DNA from: Thermoplasmatales archaeon | Lineage (GTDB): Archaea > Thermoplasmatota > Thermoplasmata > Methanomassiliicoccales > Methanomethylophilaceae | NCBI GenBank assembly: GCA_012522645.1 | Contig: JAAYKC010000015.1 | Span: forward strand, 1-42,243 | DNA length: 42,243 nt | Direction: 5' to 3' | Part shown: piece after piece, positions 15,927 to 24,737 of the stretch | How positions within the stretch are numbered: the first letter of the stretch is position 1 | Layout of the letters: each line of letters begins with the position of its first letter | Program-made: the position numbers and the translations under genes | Notes under the pieces: model-generated | Seen by the model: only the letters and a program-made list of their open reading frames with translations | Told to the model about the DNA's origin: nothing | Database searches by the model: none

Positions 15927-17128
15927 TTCAATCCGAGCTCTTTCATCATCAGATCGATCTTCTTCTTCTCCTTGTCCGGTGCTGTAGCACGGGCCTTCAT
16001 CATCCTGACGACGGCCTGCTGCGGATTCCCGTTCCTGACATCCAGTTTGGCCATAAGAACGAAACGTTCTATGCTGGCACTTATATCCCCCGGAGGGATC
16101 CTGACATTTTCAAGGGCTTTTTCCGATTCGTTGAAACGTCCGAGGTCAAACAGTATCCTGGCTATGCGGAGATCTGCCGAGACCGAGTCCTCCATCCCCC
16201 TGAGCAGGTTCAGCGCACCTTCCGCATCCCCTTCAGCCAGCATCAGATCTGAACCGTATATCTCGGCCAGTGCACTGTCGTATTCCCTCATCTTCTCGAT
16301 GGTGTTCTCTGCATCATCAATATCGCCTGAGATGAGGTCTGTCTCGACCCTTGCCGACAGCACATCCACTGCGAATTTCGCCGGCACGATATCGAGCCGC
16401 AGCAAAGTGTCGTGGAGATCATCATTTGCCGTTGCAATAAGATCGTACATATTGGCGCTTATCAGTTTGCAAGCTTCTCTGGTGCGTCCCGACTCGACCA
16501 GGTGATAGAGGCGTTCATGATGCCTTTCGATGTCAGATCCCAAGATCTCCGTGTCCTCCATCCAATAATCGGCCGCATAACTGTGCCAGGATGCCTTTGC
16601 TGCGGGATCCGCGGCTCTCATCATGTTGTCTCTGAGCCTCTCGTCTATCACGGTCAGACCGGAAACATCCGCAGGGATCACCAGCTTGACGGATCTGGGA
16701 AGGGAGGATACTGGAACCGGGACTCTGAAAGCGCATGCGGTGCCCAGTGCATAGGAATCAGTCGCATCCAGATTCTCCAGGATTATGTTCGCATCCTGTC
16801 TTTTGAGATCCAGGAGCGCATCCACATCGATGCCGTTGTCCTCAGCGTACTTGCGTATCCTGACGGATTCCGACATCCCGGCGGGTGTGAGAAGATAGGA
16901 TTTTCTCTTGACCTTCCCCCCTTTGATGTGGGTCTGTCTCTCCTCGACATTCCCGCTCTCCCTGAGCTTCTTCAGTTCGATGGAAGCATGGGCCCGGGAG
17001 ATCCTTATTGAGGTGGCTATACCGTCCTGAGTAAGGTCCCACGGTATGTTGTAAATCTCGGAGGGATCAGTCATCTTGAATCTGTTCAGATGCATTATGA
17101 TCCTTTGGCCTATGCTTAGGGTGACCAT
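15923..17128 (-). CDS. Winged-helix DNA-binding protein with C-terminal TPR-like repeats, 401 aa
   Basis: The first ~90 residues look like a winged-helix domain: a helix pair, the segment Ile-Ser-Arg-Ala-His-Ala-Ser-Ile-Glu-Leu-Lys-Lys-Leu as recognition helix, and a basic wing with Lys-Gly-Gly-Lys-Val-Lys-Arg-Lys. A central region of ~110 residues follows, then helical repeats from about residue 190 to the end with TPR-like spacing of Ala and Gly. This suggests a transcription regulator with a protein-binding sensor; the ligand is unknown. It is divergent from dtdA and overlaps the end of pheS by four bases. Transcription appears leaderless from the shared TATA box at 17156-17163. Confidence 0.72.
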   Translation of the reverse strand: MVTLSIGQRIIMHLNRFKMTDPSEIYNIPWDLTQDGIATSIRISRAHASIELKKLRESGNVEERQTHIKGGKVKRKSYLLTPAGMSESVRIRKYAEDNGIDVDALLDLKRQDANIILENLDATDSYALGTACAFRVPVPVSSLPRSVKLVIPADVSGLTVIDERLRDNMMRAADPAAKASWHSYAADYWMEDTEILGSDIERHHERLYHLVESGRTREACKLISANMYDLIATANDDLHDTLLRLDIVPAKFAVDVLSARVETDLISGDIDDAENTIEKMREYDSALAEIYGSDLMLAEGDAEGALNLLRGMEDSVSADLRIARILFDLGRFNESEKALENVRIPPGDISASIERFVLMAKLDVRNGNPQQAVVRMMKARATAPDKEKKKIDLMMKELGLN

Positions 17129-17155
17129 GTTATCGCTCTTAAAAATCCGAACGGG

Positions 17156-17163
17156 AATATAAA
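17156..17163. promoter_or_regulatory. TATA element between divergent genes
   Basis: AATATAAA reads as a TATA box on both strands. On the minus strand it lies about 31 bases before ATG 17128, the usual distance for a leaderless transcript. On the plus strand it would start transcription near 17185, giving dtdA a leader of about 20-45 bases. A second weak plus-strand candidate is TTAATCGA near 17192. Confidence 0.45.
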
Positions 17164-17228
17164 GCCCTGTGACTACGTTAGCACTACATCCGTTAATCGA
17201 TTAAATGAGGAATGCCCATTCAGGGGTG

Positions 17229-18068
17229 ATGAGGACGCTATTGGTATGCAGTGAGCCCGACACCCCGTCGGTCAATATGAAGGCGGCTCTCCTCAGGAAA
17301 GGGGAGTGGGAGGACGGAGGCTCGGACGGAAGCGCATCATATCTTCTGTCCGAGAGATACATCATGATGACCGTTCCGGGGCTGCACATATACGCTGAAG
17401 ATGCGGATTCTGTTGCCCGTAAGATCGCAGATTTTGACAACATGGTGTTCCTGAGCAGGCATAAGGCAGCCAGTAAGATGCCGACTCTGACGGTGCATCC
17501 GGTAGGCAATTACAAGACCGCTGATTTCGGCGGCAGGAACGGGACTCTGTGCCCCGCCTCCCCGCACCTCATGTCGGCAACCCTGAGGGCGATGCAGGAT
17601 CTGAACGATACCGACGTCTACACCGTGTCCTTCGAAGTCACACATCACGGTCCGTTCACGGAAACGCCTGCATTCTTCATAGAGATAGGGAGTGATGAGA
17701 GTCACTGGGGTGACCTCCATGCGGCGGAGATATTGACGGATGCTCTGCTTGCAGCGGAGGCGGACGGCGATAACCTCACGGCCATAGGGGTGGGCGGAGG
17801 ACACTATGCGCCGCGTTTCTCTGAGGTCGCCCTCTCCCACAGGATAGACTTCGGACATATGATCCCGAAGTATCAGATCGACGGTTCTGATGATGATGAG
17901 ATCGTGAGGATGATAAAGCAGGCGTCAGAGATGACCGGCACCAAGGTGGCCTACGTACACAAAAAATCCCTCAAAGGACCTGAGGAGAGAAGAGTAAGGG
18001 CTCTTATGGAATCCGAAGGGATGGAGACTGTGTCCTCGAAGGACCTGGACCCAATCATCTCCCGCTGA
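17229..18068 (+). CDS. dtdA: D-aminoacyl-tRNA deacylase, archaeal type (DtdA/GEK1)
   Basis: A 279-residue enzyme that hydrolyses D-amino acids from mischarged tRNAs and so guards chirality in translation. Family motifs seen are Pro-Val-Gly-Asn-Tyr, Phe-Glu-Val-Thr-His-His-Gly-Pro near residue 140, and Ala-Ile-Gly-Val-Gly-Gly-Gly-His-Tyr-Ala-Pro-Arg-Phe near residue 180, the last two with the metal-associated His residues. ATG 17229 yields the expected Met-Arg-Thr-Leu-Leu-Val-Cys-Ser start; ATG 17205 is an in-frame alternative. The 3' end overlaps the convergent pyrH by 14 bases. Confidence 0.93.
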   Translation: MRTLLVCSEPDTPSVNMKAALLRKGEWEDGGSDGSASYLLSERYIMMTVPGLHIYAEDADSVARKIADFDNMVFLSRHKAASKMPTLTVHPVGNYKTADFGGRNGTLCPASPHLMSATLRAMQDLNDTDVYTVSFEVTHHGPFTETPAFFIEIGSDESHWGDLHAAEILTDALLAAEADGDNLTAIGVGGGHYAPRFSEVALSHRIDFGHMIPKYQIDGSDDDEIVRMIKQASEMTGTKVAYVHKKSLKGPEERRVRALMESEGMETVSSKDLDPIISR

Positions 18069-18735
18069 CCTTCGTCCCCTTGATGGGGCGCCCCATGATG
18101 GCGTTCTCCAGCTCTCCGAGGTCGCGGCCGTTCACCATGAATATGTCCCTGCAGTCCTCTGTGCATATGTTAACGCCCAACGGGTCGAATACGCAGGATT
18201 TGCATGCGCTGTGCTCATCGTAGACTATCTCCTTGAGACGGCTGATGGGCATCTCACTGTACCTTTCGGCATCAGGGTTCTCCCTCGGGTCCTCCGAGTA
18301 CACAGCATCGACATTGCTGGCGTTGATGATGCGGTCTGCTCCCATCTCCCTCGCCACCATGGCTGCCACGGCATCGGTCGTATGCCCCGGCTCCGTACCT
18401 CCCATAAGCGAGATCCTCCCCCTTCCCGCCATTTCTGCGCATTCCTTCGGGTTCGCCGCTATCCCTGCCGATGAATCGCCGAGAGCGATGGACAGAAGCC
18501 CTGCGTTCACGCGGGTTATGGCGATACCCAGTTCATCCAATTGATGCTCTGTGCCTCCCAGGGACCTTCCGATCCCCGCATAGTACCGGGAGATCCTCCC
18601 GCCGCCGCACACAACCGCTATATCGACGGTCTTCCCGCACCTCTTCAGAACATCAGCCAGTGCAAGTATGTACTCGGAGTCATTTTTCTCCGGTATTAAA
18701 ACAGAACCGCCTACAGAAATAACAACTCTCTCCAA
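18055..18735 (-). CDS. pyrH: UMP kinase, archaeal PyrH
   Basis: An amino-acid-kinase-fold enzyme of about 226 residues that makes UDP from UMP. It shows Ser-Val-Gly-Gly-Ser at the N-terminus, Val-Val-Cys-Gly-Gly-Gly-Arg-Ile, Gly-Gly-Thr-Glu-Pro-Gly-His-Thr-Thr-Asp-Ala-Val-Ala in the middle and Asn-Ala-Ser-Asn-Val-Asp-Ala-Val-Tyr. No ATG lies near the conserved start. I prefer TTG 18735, which gives Met-Glu-Arg-Val-Val-Ile-Ser-Val-Gly-Gly and sits about 20-25 bases after a minus-strand TAATAAAA; GTG or TTG codons at 18744-18747 are alternatives. Confidence 0.93.
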   Translation of the reverse strand: MERVVISVGGSVLIPEKNDSEYILALADVLKRCGKTVDIAVVCGGGRISRYYAGIGRSLGGTEHQLDELGIAITRVNAGLLSIALGDSSAGIAANPKECAEMAGRGRISLMGGTEPGHTTDAVAAMVAREMGADRIINASNVDAVYSEDPRENPDAERYSEMPISRLKEIVYDEHSACKSCVFDPLGVNICTEDCRDIFMVNGRDLGELENAIMGRPIKGTKVSGR

Positions 18736-18800
18736 CAGAACCACCAATATGTTTTATTAGGAAGGGCACTTACTCATAAAAAACCATGGGTTGATATGAA

Positions 18801-20033
18801 ATGGATGAGGTAGTCTCGGCAGAAAGAGCCAGATATGATTTTAAGAAGGCGATGCAGGAAATCGTGGACATAAGGGGGCGAGGCACAGAGCTGATCTCAC
18901 TCTATATTCCGCAATCTAAGCAGATCTTCGAGGTGATGGCCTACCTCAGGGATGAGTATTCTCAGTCCTCCAACATCAAATCCAAGGGCACGATGAAGAA
19001 TGTCCAGGGGGCCATCGACTCGATAATGTCGCGCCTCAAGACGTTCAAGTCTGTCCCGCCGAACGGCATCGCGATCTTTTGCGGAGAGGTGCCAAGGGCG
19101 GGGGATCAGACGAGGATGGTCCAATTCGTGATCAATCCTCCTGAGATGATAACTGCCTTCCTCTACAGATGTGACTCCCAGTTCTATCTGGATCCTCTTA
19201 AGGGGATGCTGCTGGACAAGAAATCCTACGGCCTGATCGTGATAGACAGGAATGAATGCACGCTCGGTCTGCTCACCGGCAGCAGGATCGAGCCGCTGAA
19301 GCACTTCGACTCCCTCATAATGGGAAAGCATCGTCAGGGAGGCCAGTCATCAGTCAGGTTTGAGAGGCTCATCGAGATAGCCGCTCATGAATATTACAAG
19401 AAGGTATCGGATTCGGTAACGGACCTGTTCCTTGACAGACCCGGGATGGAAGGGATCCTGGTGGGAGGTCCCGGATACACGAAGGATTTCTTCGTCAAAG
19501 AGGGCTACCTCCACCATGAGCTGCAGAAGATCGTGATAGATACCTTCGATACCGGCTACACGGACGAGTACGGTCTCAAAGAGCTGGTGGAGAACGCTAA
19601 AGATGCCATATTGGATATAGGGCTTGTCAAGGAGAAAGATCTGGTCCAGAAGCTGTTCAGTGAGATCAGGAAGCAGGACGGCGGTCTGTCCTCGTACGGT
19701 GAGGAGGAGGTGCGATCGGCGCTCTCGATGGGGGCCGTGGACACGCTGCTCATATCCGACGGTCTCGGGAAGAGGCGAATAGAAGTGGAATGCGACAACG
19801 GCCACAGATACGAGGCCACAGTGCCCGAAGGCAGAGATGAGGATATTGCATGCAGGGAGTGCGGGGAGAACACGACCATCCTCAAGAACGAGGATATAGT
19901 GGATGACATGTTCGAGAATGCAGAGATGTTCAACTCCCGAGTTGAGATAATATCCATGGATTCGGAGGAAGGGCAGATGCTGCTGAATGCTTTCGGCGGT
20001 ATTGCGGCCATCCTCAGGTATAAGGTGGCATGA
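18801..20033 (+). CDS. prf1: Peptide chain release factor aRF1
   Basis: A 410-residue archaeal/eukaryotic class I release factor. The stop-codon recognition motif Asn-Ile-Lys-Ser is at residues 58-61, a Tyr-x-Cys-x-x-x-Phe motif follows near residue 121, and the peptidyl-hydrolysis motif Gly-Gly-Gln is at residues 180-182. The C-terminal domain has a Cys-x-x-Cys pair near residue 350. It ends translation at all three stop codons in organisms with the standard code; use of TAG by pyrrolysine elsewhere in this lineage would compete with it. TCATAAAA at about 18773-18780 is a candidate TATA box. The gene overlaps argS by four bases. Confidence 0.97.
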   Translation: MDEVVSAERARYDFKKAMQEIVDIRGRGTELISLYIPQSKQIFEVMAYLRDEYSQSSNIKSKGTMKNVQGAIDSIMSRLKTFKSVPPNGIAIFCGEVPRAGDQTRMVQFVINPPEMITAFLYRCDSQFYLDPLKGMLLDKKSYGLIVIDRNECTLGLLTGSRIEPLKHFDSLIMGKHRQGGQSSVRFERLIEIAAHEYYKKVSDSVTDLFLDRPGMEGILVGGPGYTKDFFVKEGYLHHELQKIVIDTFDTGYTDEYGLKELVENAKDAILDIGLVKEKDLVQKLFSEIRKQDGGLSSYGEEEVRSALSMGAVDTLLISDGLGKRRIEVECDNGHRYEATVPEGRDEDIACRECGENTTILKNEDIVDDMFENAEMFNSRVEIISMDSEEGQMLLNAFGGIAAILRYKVA

Positions 20034-21754
20034 TGTCCCTTCACGACGATTTCGAGAAAGAAGTAAGGAATGCGACTGAGACAGCCCTTGAGAGCATAGG
20101 GGCGGCAGGTGCGGAATACAGGATCGAGAGGCCATCCGCAGGGAATGCGGATCTGGCGGTCCCGTGCTTCCAGATGTCCAAAGCCCTTAAGAAGGCGCCT
20201 AAGGACATAGCCGAGGAACTGGCAGCGGCCATAGAGCCAGCCGGTATGATGATATCGGCAGAGGCGCTGAACGGATATCTAAATTTCACGATGGACCCCC
20301 GGATCCTGATGCGCAGGACCCTTGATGAGATACTGGAATCGGGCGATCGCTACGGCGGTCACGGCAGCAACGGCATCAGGGTGAATGTGGAGCACACTTC
20401 CACCAACCCCACCGGGCCCATCCACGTGGGAAGAGCCAGGAATCCGATAATAGGTGACACTCTTGCGAGGGCGATGAGGCTCAGCGGTTACGATGTCACC
20501 ACAGAATACTATGTCAATGATGTCGGGAAGCAGGTCGTCATACTGACATGGGGCGTCAATAACATACCGCCGGAGGACGTTGAGGAGGCGGACAGGGAGA
20601 AGACCGACCACGCTCTCGTAGCGTTCTACCGCGCAGCCAACAGGATGATGGAATCCGACCCTGAGGTGCAGGAGAAGATAGCCGATCTCCTGAGAAGATT
20701 CGAGGCAGGGGATAACGGAGTGATATCCGAGGTAAGGGAGACGGCCCAGCGCATGATCAACGGGCTGAAGGAGACTCTGGACAAGATAAACGTTGAATTG
20801 GACGTCTACACATGGGAATCGAAATACATAGCGGACGGTACTACCAAGAACGTGGTCAAACAGCTCAGGGAATCGAAATACGCGGGCAGAGAAGATGACG
20901 GTGCGTGCTATCTCGATCTCAAGGATTTCGGCATCAAGGGCAAGAACACAAAATTCACATTCACAAGAGCAGACGGCACGACCCTTTACACAACCAGGGA
21001 TCTGGCATATCATCTGGACAAGTTCAGGAGGGCTGAGAGGGTGATCGATGTCCTCGGAGAGGATCAGAAGCTCGGAAGCCAGCAGCTGTGCTCCGCCCTG
21101 GAGATACTGGGGTGTGACAGGAAGCCTGAAGCCCTGTTCTATTCATTCGTCTCTCTGCCCGAGGGCAAGATGTCCACGAGGAAGGGCATAGTTGTATACC
21201 TGGACGACCTGATAGACGAAGCGGTATCCAGAGCATATGAGGAGATCAGATCCAGACGCACGGACCTAAGCGAGGAGAGGATGACGGAGATCGCATCCAC
21301 CATCGGCGTGGGTGCCATAAGATACAACATAGTGAGAGTCCAGCCGGAGAAGCAGATGGTCTTCAAATGGGAGGATGCACTCAACTTCGACGGGAACAGC
21401 GGGCCGTTCCTTCAATACTCGCATACAAGGGCATGCAGCATGCTGAAGAAGGCGGGAGAATTCAAACCCTCCACAGACCCGTCGAAGCTTACCGACGAGT
21501 ATGAGGTGGCTCTTGTCAAGGCGCTCTCAAGATTCAGCTCTGTGATAGATGAGGTGACGGAGTACGGCAGGGTGCACATGATTCCTGCGTACGGTCACGA
21601 GGTGGCCTCTGCCTTCAACCAGTTCTATGCCTCGGTCCCGGTGCTGTCATCCGATGACGAGAGGAACGAGAGGCTGACTCTGGTCATGTGCACGAGGATC
21701 GTCCTGCATAATGTGCTGACGTGCCTCGGTATGGGCGCTCCGGAGGAGATGTAG
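20030..21754 (+). CDS. argS: Arginyl-tRNA synthetase
   Basis: A 574-residue class I synthetase. The N-terminal additional domain (~1-110) is followed by Asn-Pro-Thr-Gly-Pro-Ile-His-Val-Gly-Arg-Ala-Arg-Asn, in which residues 132-135 are the HIGH-type motif, and by Lys-Met-Ser-Thr-Arg-Lys-Gly at 380-386. The C-terminal anticodon-binding helical bundle includes Tyr-Ala-His-Thr-like Ser-His-Thr-Arg-Ala. Two adjacent ATG codons (20030, 20033) can serve as start. The gene ends in TAG and the next codon is the in-frame ATG of the acetyltransferase. Confidence 0.97.
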   Translation: MMSLHDDFEKEVRNATETALESIGAAGAEYRIERPSAGNADLAVPCFQMSKALKKAPKDIAEELAAAIEPAGMMISAEALNGYLNFTMDPRILMRRTLDEILESGDRYGGHGSNGIRVNVEHTSTNPTGPIHVGRARNPIIGDTLARAMRLSGYDVTTEYYVNDVGKQVVILTWGVNNIPPEDVEEADREKTDHALVAFYRAANRMMESDPEVQEKIADLLRRFEAGDNGVISEVRETAQRMINGLKETLDKINVELDVYTWESKYIADGTTKNVVKQLRESKYAGREDDGACYLDLKDFGIKGKNTKFTFTRADGTTLYTTRDLAYHLDKFRRAERVIDVLGEDQKLGSQQLCSALEILGCDRKPEALFYSFVSLPEGKMSTRKGIVVYLDDLIDEAVSRAYEEIRSRRTDLSEERMTEIASTIGVGAIRYNIVRVQPEKQMVFKWEDALNFDGNSGPFLQYSHTRACSMLKKAGEFKPSTDPSKLTDEYEVALVKALSRFSSVIDEVTEYGRVHMIPAYGHEVASAFNQFYASVPVLSSDDERNERLTLVMCTRIVLHNVLTCLGMGAPEEM

Positions 21755-22258
21755 ATGGAGATCAGACCGCTTAAGCTGAAGGACCTGGAGAAGGTCAGGG
21801 AATTGGAGATAAGTTGCATAAGGGAGTACTTCTCCAAGATATTGGAGAATAAATGGGAGGACCTTCCGGAGGACTGGAAGGACAATCTGGGATCCACGAG
21901 CAGGAAGTCATTCAAGACCTATCTGTCCTCAGGCCTCAGCTTCGTGGCAGAGGAGGACGGCGAGATCATCGGCTTCATATTCGCTCAGATGCTCCACAAC
22001 ATATACGATGCGGAGAACATAGTCTGGATCGACAACATGGGGGTGCATTCCTACTTCAGGCGCCTGGGCATAGGTTACAAGCTCATGGAGGCGATGATGG
22101 AAGAGGGCCATAAGCAGGGTGCAGGCATCATACACAGTGCCATACAGCCGGATAATAAGCCGTCCATAATGCTGCATAAGAAACTGGGATTCTTCATGGA
22201 CCGCAGAGAGATCGCTCTCTTCGATATGAACGATTATAAGAAGAATAAATCGCTCTGA
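21755..22258 (+). CDS. GNAT-family N-acetyltransferase (RimI-like)
   Basis: A 167-residue acetyltransferase. The acetyl-CoA-binding motif A is clear: the strand Ile-Asp-Asn-Met-Gly-Val-His and then Arg-Arg-Leu-Gly-Ile-Gly at residues 102-107, followed by the helix Lys-Leu-Met-Glu-Ala-Met. Motif B has Asn-Lys-Pro-Ser-Ile-Met-Leu-His-Lys-Lys-Leu-Gly-Phe. The pattern resembles RimI-type N-terminal protein acetylases, but the substrate cannot be read from sequence. It starts directly after the argS stop, so the two are coupled. Its end overlaps the convergent lipoate-ligase-like gene by 25 bases. Confidence 0.9.
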   Translation: MEIRPLKLKDLEKVRELEISCIREYFSKILENKWEDLPEDWKDNLGSTSRKSFKTYLSSGLSFVAEEDGEIIGFIFAQMLHNIYDAENIVWIDNMGVHSYFRRLGIGYKLMEAMMEEGHKQGAGIIHSAIQPDNKPSIMLHKKLGFFMDRREIALFDMNDYKKNKSL

Positions 22259-22887
22259 GGCCGTTCTTCCAGCGATCCGTCGAAGGATGAGAAACCGATC
22301 CTGAGAGCTTCCACGACGCGTTCTCTGTCGGGGATGATGCCGATGACCTCTTCCAGGGACGTCACGGGGGCCCTCTCCTTGAGAGGTATAAGGACTGATT
22401 CCACCACGCTCCTGTTATCGGAGACTATGAGTGTTCCGTGCTGAAGGATGCTGCCTCTGAAACGTCTCTGTGCGCTGCCCGATATCTTGCGCCCGTTCAC
22501 GAGAACATCGTTCACAGGTTTGTACTCCCCGGGAATCCCCATATGAGCCAGAGCACTTATGATACAGCCGCAGACCCTTTCGAAGACGTCCTCACGGGGG
22601 GACCCGTTGTCCCGGAACACCGCCGCATACGTCATTTGATGCGTGTCCGAGAAGATGGCGCTGCCGCCGCTGGCTCTTCTGACGATCGTGATCCCGTTCC
22701 TATCGGCGTAATCGAGATCGACACATTCCTCCGTGACCGATGATCTTCCCAGGGATACTGCAGGAACCGTTCTTGAGTATACACATACGGCATCAGGCAC
22801 ATCTCCGGAGGAGTGGGCCCTCAGCAGAAGGTCATCGTTCCTGACGCTGTCCTCGGGTTCCAGGCATCCAAGGTCGGAGAAGAGCAT
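22234..22887 (-). CDS. Lipoate-protein ligase A-like protein
   Basis: A 217-residue protein of the biotin/lipoate ligase superfamily. It has the lipoate-binding Arg-Arg-Ala-Ser-Gly-Gly-Ser-Ala-Ile-Phe-Ser-Asp and the catalytic-lysine region Asn-Asp-Val-Leu-Val-Asn-Gly-Arg-Lys-Ile-Ser-Gly-Ser-Ala-Gln, followed by His-Gly-Thr-Leu. LplA attaches lipoate to carrier proteins such as GcvH. This protein is shorter than E. coli LplA and has no full C-terminal domain, as in some archaeal LplA proteins whose second domain is a separate gene. No lipoyl carrier is in the window. It follows the exported protein by three bases. Confidence 0.85.
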   Translation of the reverse strand: MLFSDLGCLEPEDSVRNDDLLLRAHSSGDVPDAVCVYSRTVPAVSLGRSSVTEECVDLDYADRNGITIVRRASGGSAIFSDTHQMTYAAVFRDNGSPREDVFERVCGCIISALAHMGIPGEYKPVNDVLVNGRKISGSAQRRFRGSILQHGTLIVSDNRSVVESVLIPLKERAPVTSLEEVIGIIPDRERVVEALRIGFSSFDGSLEERPQSDLFFL

Positions 22888-22890
22888 GAA

Positions 22891-23517
22891 TCACTTTCGC
22901 CTGTCGCCCTTGTCGTATCTCTGCCGTTTCGGGCTGCCGGACTGTTTTGATCCCTTGCCCGCCTTCCTCTCAGCTTCCATCTCGGTGAAGGTCTTGGAAG
23001 GCTGATCCGCGGTCTTCTTACCGGCCGTACCGCGTATTCTGAGGTATATCACTACGGCTATGACTATCACGACGATTATGATCAGGATATAGGTGCTGCT
23101 GTCCTTCCATATCGAATGGGAGACCGATACGTTGAATCCTATGGTGTCGATCACATCCGTTCCGTCGCTTATCTCGATCTGAAGGTACTTCTCACCTTGG
23201 GAATTGAACCCCAATCTCAGTTCTTTGTCAACTTTGCTGACTTTGCCGTCCTCAGCTGCCGGTATCAGGATATCATTTGCCGTTGCCATGGTCCTTGACG
23301 GGTACTCCCTGACAGTTATATTGACGATCTGATCCTCTGTGCCGTCATTCACAAGATGGACGGTCACCGCTCCGGAGCCCATATCATCGAAATTTATCGA
23401 TACCGTCACGGGCGCATCGCCGAATTTTACGTCCGCATCCGACTCCACGGAAAGAGCCAGAGGGGACATCATCAAGACCGCAAGGGCCAGTACAAAAGAG
23501 AAGTTCCTGAGATTCAT
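22891..23517 (-). CDS. Exported membrane-anchored protein of unknown function, 208 aa
   Basis: A hydrophobic signal sequence occupies residues ~6-24 and ends Leu-Ala-Leu-Ser-Val-Glu-Ser. It is followed by an extracellular domain of about 110 residues rich in beta-forming residues and Asp, resembling an Ig-like or CARDB-type beta-sandwich. A single strongly hydrophobic helix (Ile/Val run) lies at about residues 142-162. The final ~45 residues are cytosolic, highly basic and Lys/Arg/Gly/Ser-rich. ATG 23517 is preferred over GTG 23526 because GGTG at 23525-23528 then serves as ribosome-binding site. It lies between purP and the ligase-like gene in one unit. Confidence 0.78.
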   Translation of the reverse strand: MNLRNFSFVLALAVLMMSPLALSVESDADVKFGDAPVTVSINFDDMGSGAVTVHLVNDGTEDQIVNITVREYPSRTMATANDILIPAAEDGKVSKVDKELRLGFNSQGEKYLQIEISDGTDVIDTIGFNVSVSHSIWKDSSTYILIIIVVIVIAVVIYLRIRGTAGKKTADQPSKTFTEMEAERKAGKGSKQSGSPKRQRYDKGDRRK

Positions 23518-23530
23518 CGATGACACCGTT

Positions 23531-24688
23531 CTATGTGATTATTTCCTCAATACGCTCCTGCTCTATAGCCCTTCTTATCTCCATGGAGAGCCTTCTTCCT
23601 GTGCTCATCTCCCGGCGCCAGAGGGCGTTGCCGTAGGGGTGGCCCACAGCCATGTGCACGTTGGTCCCGCCGCCTATGCGCGGAGCCACGTCGTAAATGT
23701 AGAAATCAAGGTCCTTATCAACGCAGGTCTGCAGACAGAAGGGGCCGATCACCCCGGGGTCGTAATGCTTCTTGGTGGCCGCGACATATTTCTCGGCCAT
23801 TTCGAAGGCTTTGTCAAGCAGAGACTCCCTGAGCGTTGCCGAGTTATGTCCGCAGACCGTATACTCGGGCAGGATCCCGTCATTCTCAAGCTCCACCTGC
23901 TGCTTCCCGGTCAGCCTGCAGAATCCGTCGAGAGAGCTCTCGAACCTCCAATCCACACCCAGGAGCTCGATCTTCTCACCCTTCTCCTCCAACGGGGAGT
24001 AGAAGAAGTCCAGGTTGAATACGGGACCTATGATGTATTGCTCCATGCGGGCATCCTTCTGGAAGTCGGGCTCTATGACGCCCTGTTTGATCAGGTCCTC
24101 GGATTTCTCCAGGAACTGGTCGTAGCTCTGGGCGGTGAAGAATCCGCGCTCCAGTTTCTTGACCTTATGATGGACCTTGATGATCGTGAGGCCGTCTATG
24201 TCCTCAGGCTTGTCCACTTTTTTAGGGAATGGCAATCCCGCCTTCTCCAATATCCAATAATAATCCTTCTCATCTCCCCTCTCTTCCGATCTGAGGAGGT
24301 TCCGGCTTCCCACCATGGGCACCCGGAAATCATTCTCCACTGCATCTATCCCGGAATAGGATACGAATGAGCGGTTGGGGATGAACAGGACATTGTTCTT
24401 CATCAGCTTATCCTGGATCTCGGGATTCATGATATCCTTGAATTTGTTCAGAAGAAGCGTCTCGTCAACGACTCCGCGCAGGAGGTTGCCTTCGGCATCC
24501 CTTTGCGATTTGTAATACTTGGAGAATGTGTTCTCTCTGCCGTTCTGGCAGACTGCGATCGTACGGAAACCCTCGGATACGGCCCCGTCGCATGTATCCA
24601 ATGCAGAATGTGAGGCGACAACCCCTATCTTGGCCTTCTTCAGGTCATACCCATCGAGATTCGATAATATTGCTTCCCTGTCTATCAT
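23531..24688 (-). CDS. purP: Formate-dependent FAICAR synthetase PurP
   Basis: A 385-residue ATP-grasp ligase that adds formate to AICAR in the archaeal route of purine synthesis, replacing the folate-dependent PurH step. Typical are the N-terminal Ile-Gly-Val-Val-Ala-Ser-His-Ser-Ala-Leu-Asp, Gly-Phe-Arg-Thr-Ile-Ala-Val-Cys, the segment Val-His-His-Lys-Val-Lys-Lys, and the C-terminal Val-Ala-Pro-Arg-Ile-Gly-Gly-Gly-Thr-Asn with His-Pro-Tyr-Gly-Asn. It heads a probable three-gene unit with the exported protein and the ligase-like gene. Confidence 0.96.
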   Translation of the reverse strand: MIDREAILSNLDGYDLKKAKIGVVASHSALDTCDGAVSEGFRTIAVCQNGRENTFSKYYKSQRDAEGNLLRGVVDETLLLNKFKDIMNPEIQDKLMKNNVLFIPNRSFVSYSGIDAVENDFRVPMVGSRNLLRSEERGDEKDYYWILEKAGLPFPKKVDKPEDIDGLTIIKVHHKVKKLERGFFTAQSYDQFLEKSEDLIKQGVIEPDFQKDARMEQYIIGPVFNLDFFYSPLEEKGEKIELLGVDWRFESSLDGFCRLTGKQQVELENDGILPEYTVCGHNSATLRESLLDKAFEMAEKYVAATKKHYDPGVIGPFCLQTCVDKDLDFYIYDVAPRIGGGTNVHMAVGHPYGNALWRREMSTGRRLSMEIRRAIEQERIEEIIT

Positions 24689-24737
24689 GTGGGCGCCCCT
24701 TTGATGCGTCCGTAATCCGTCAAAGCATAATAATCTT

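Noticed and set aside
23339..24370. A 343-codon open frame on the plus strand opposite purP
   Set aside because: purP on the minus strand matches its family along its whole length; the opposite frame has no domain, ribosome-binding site or sensible hydrophobicity pattern.
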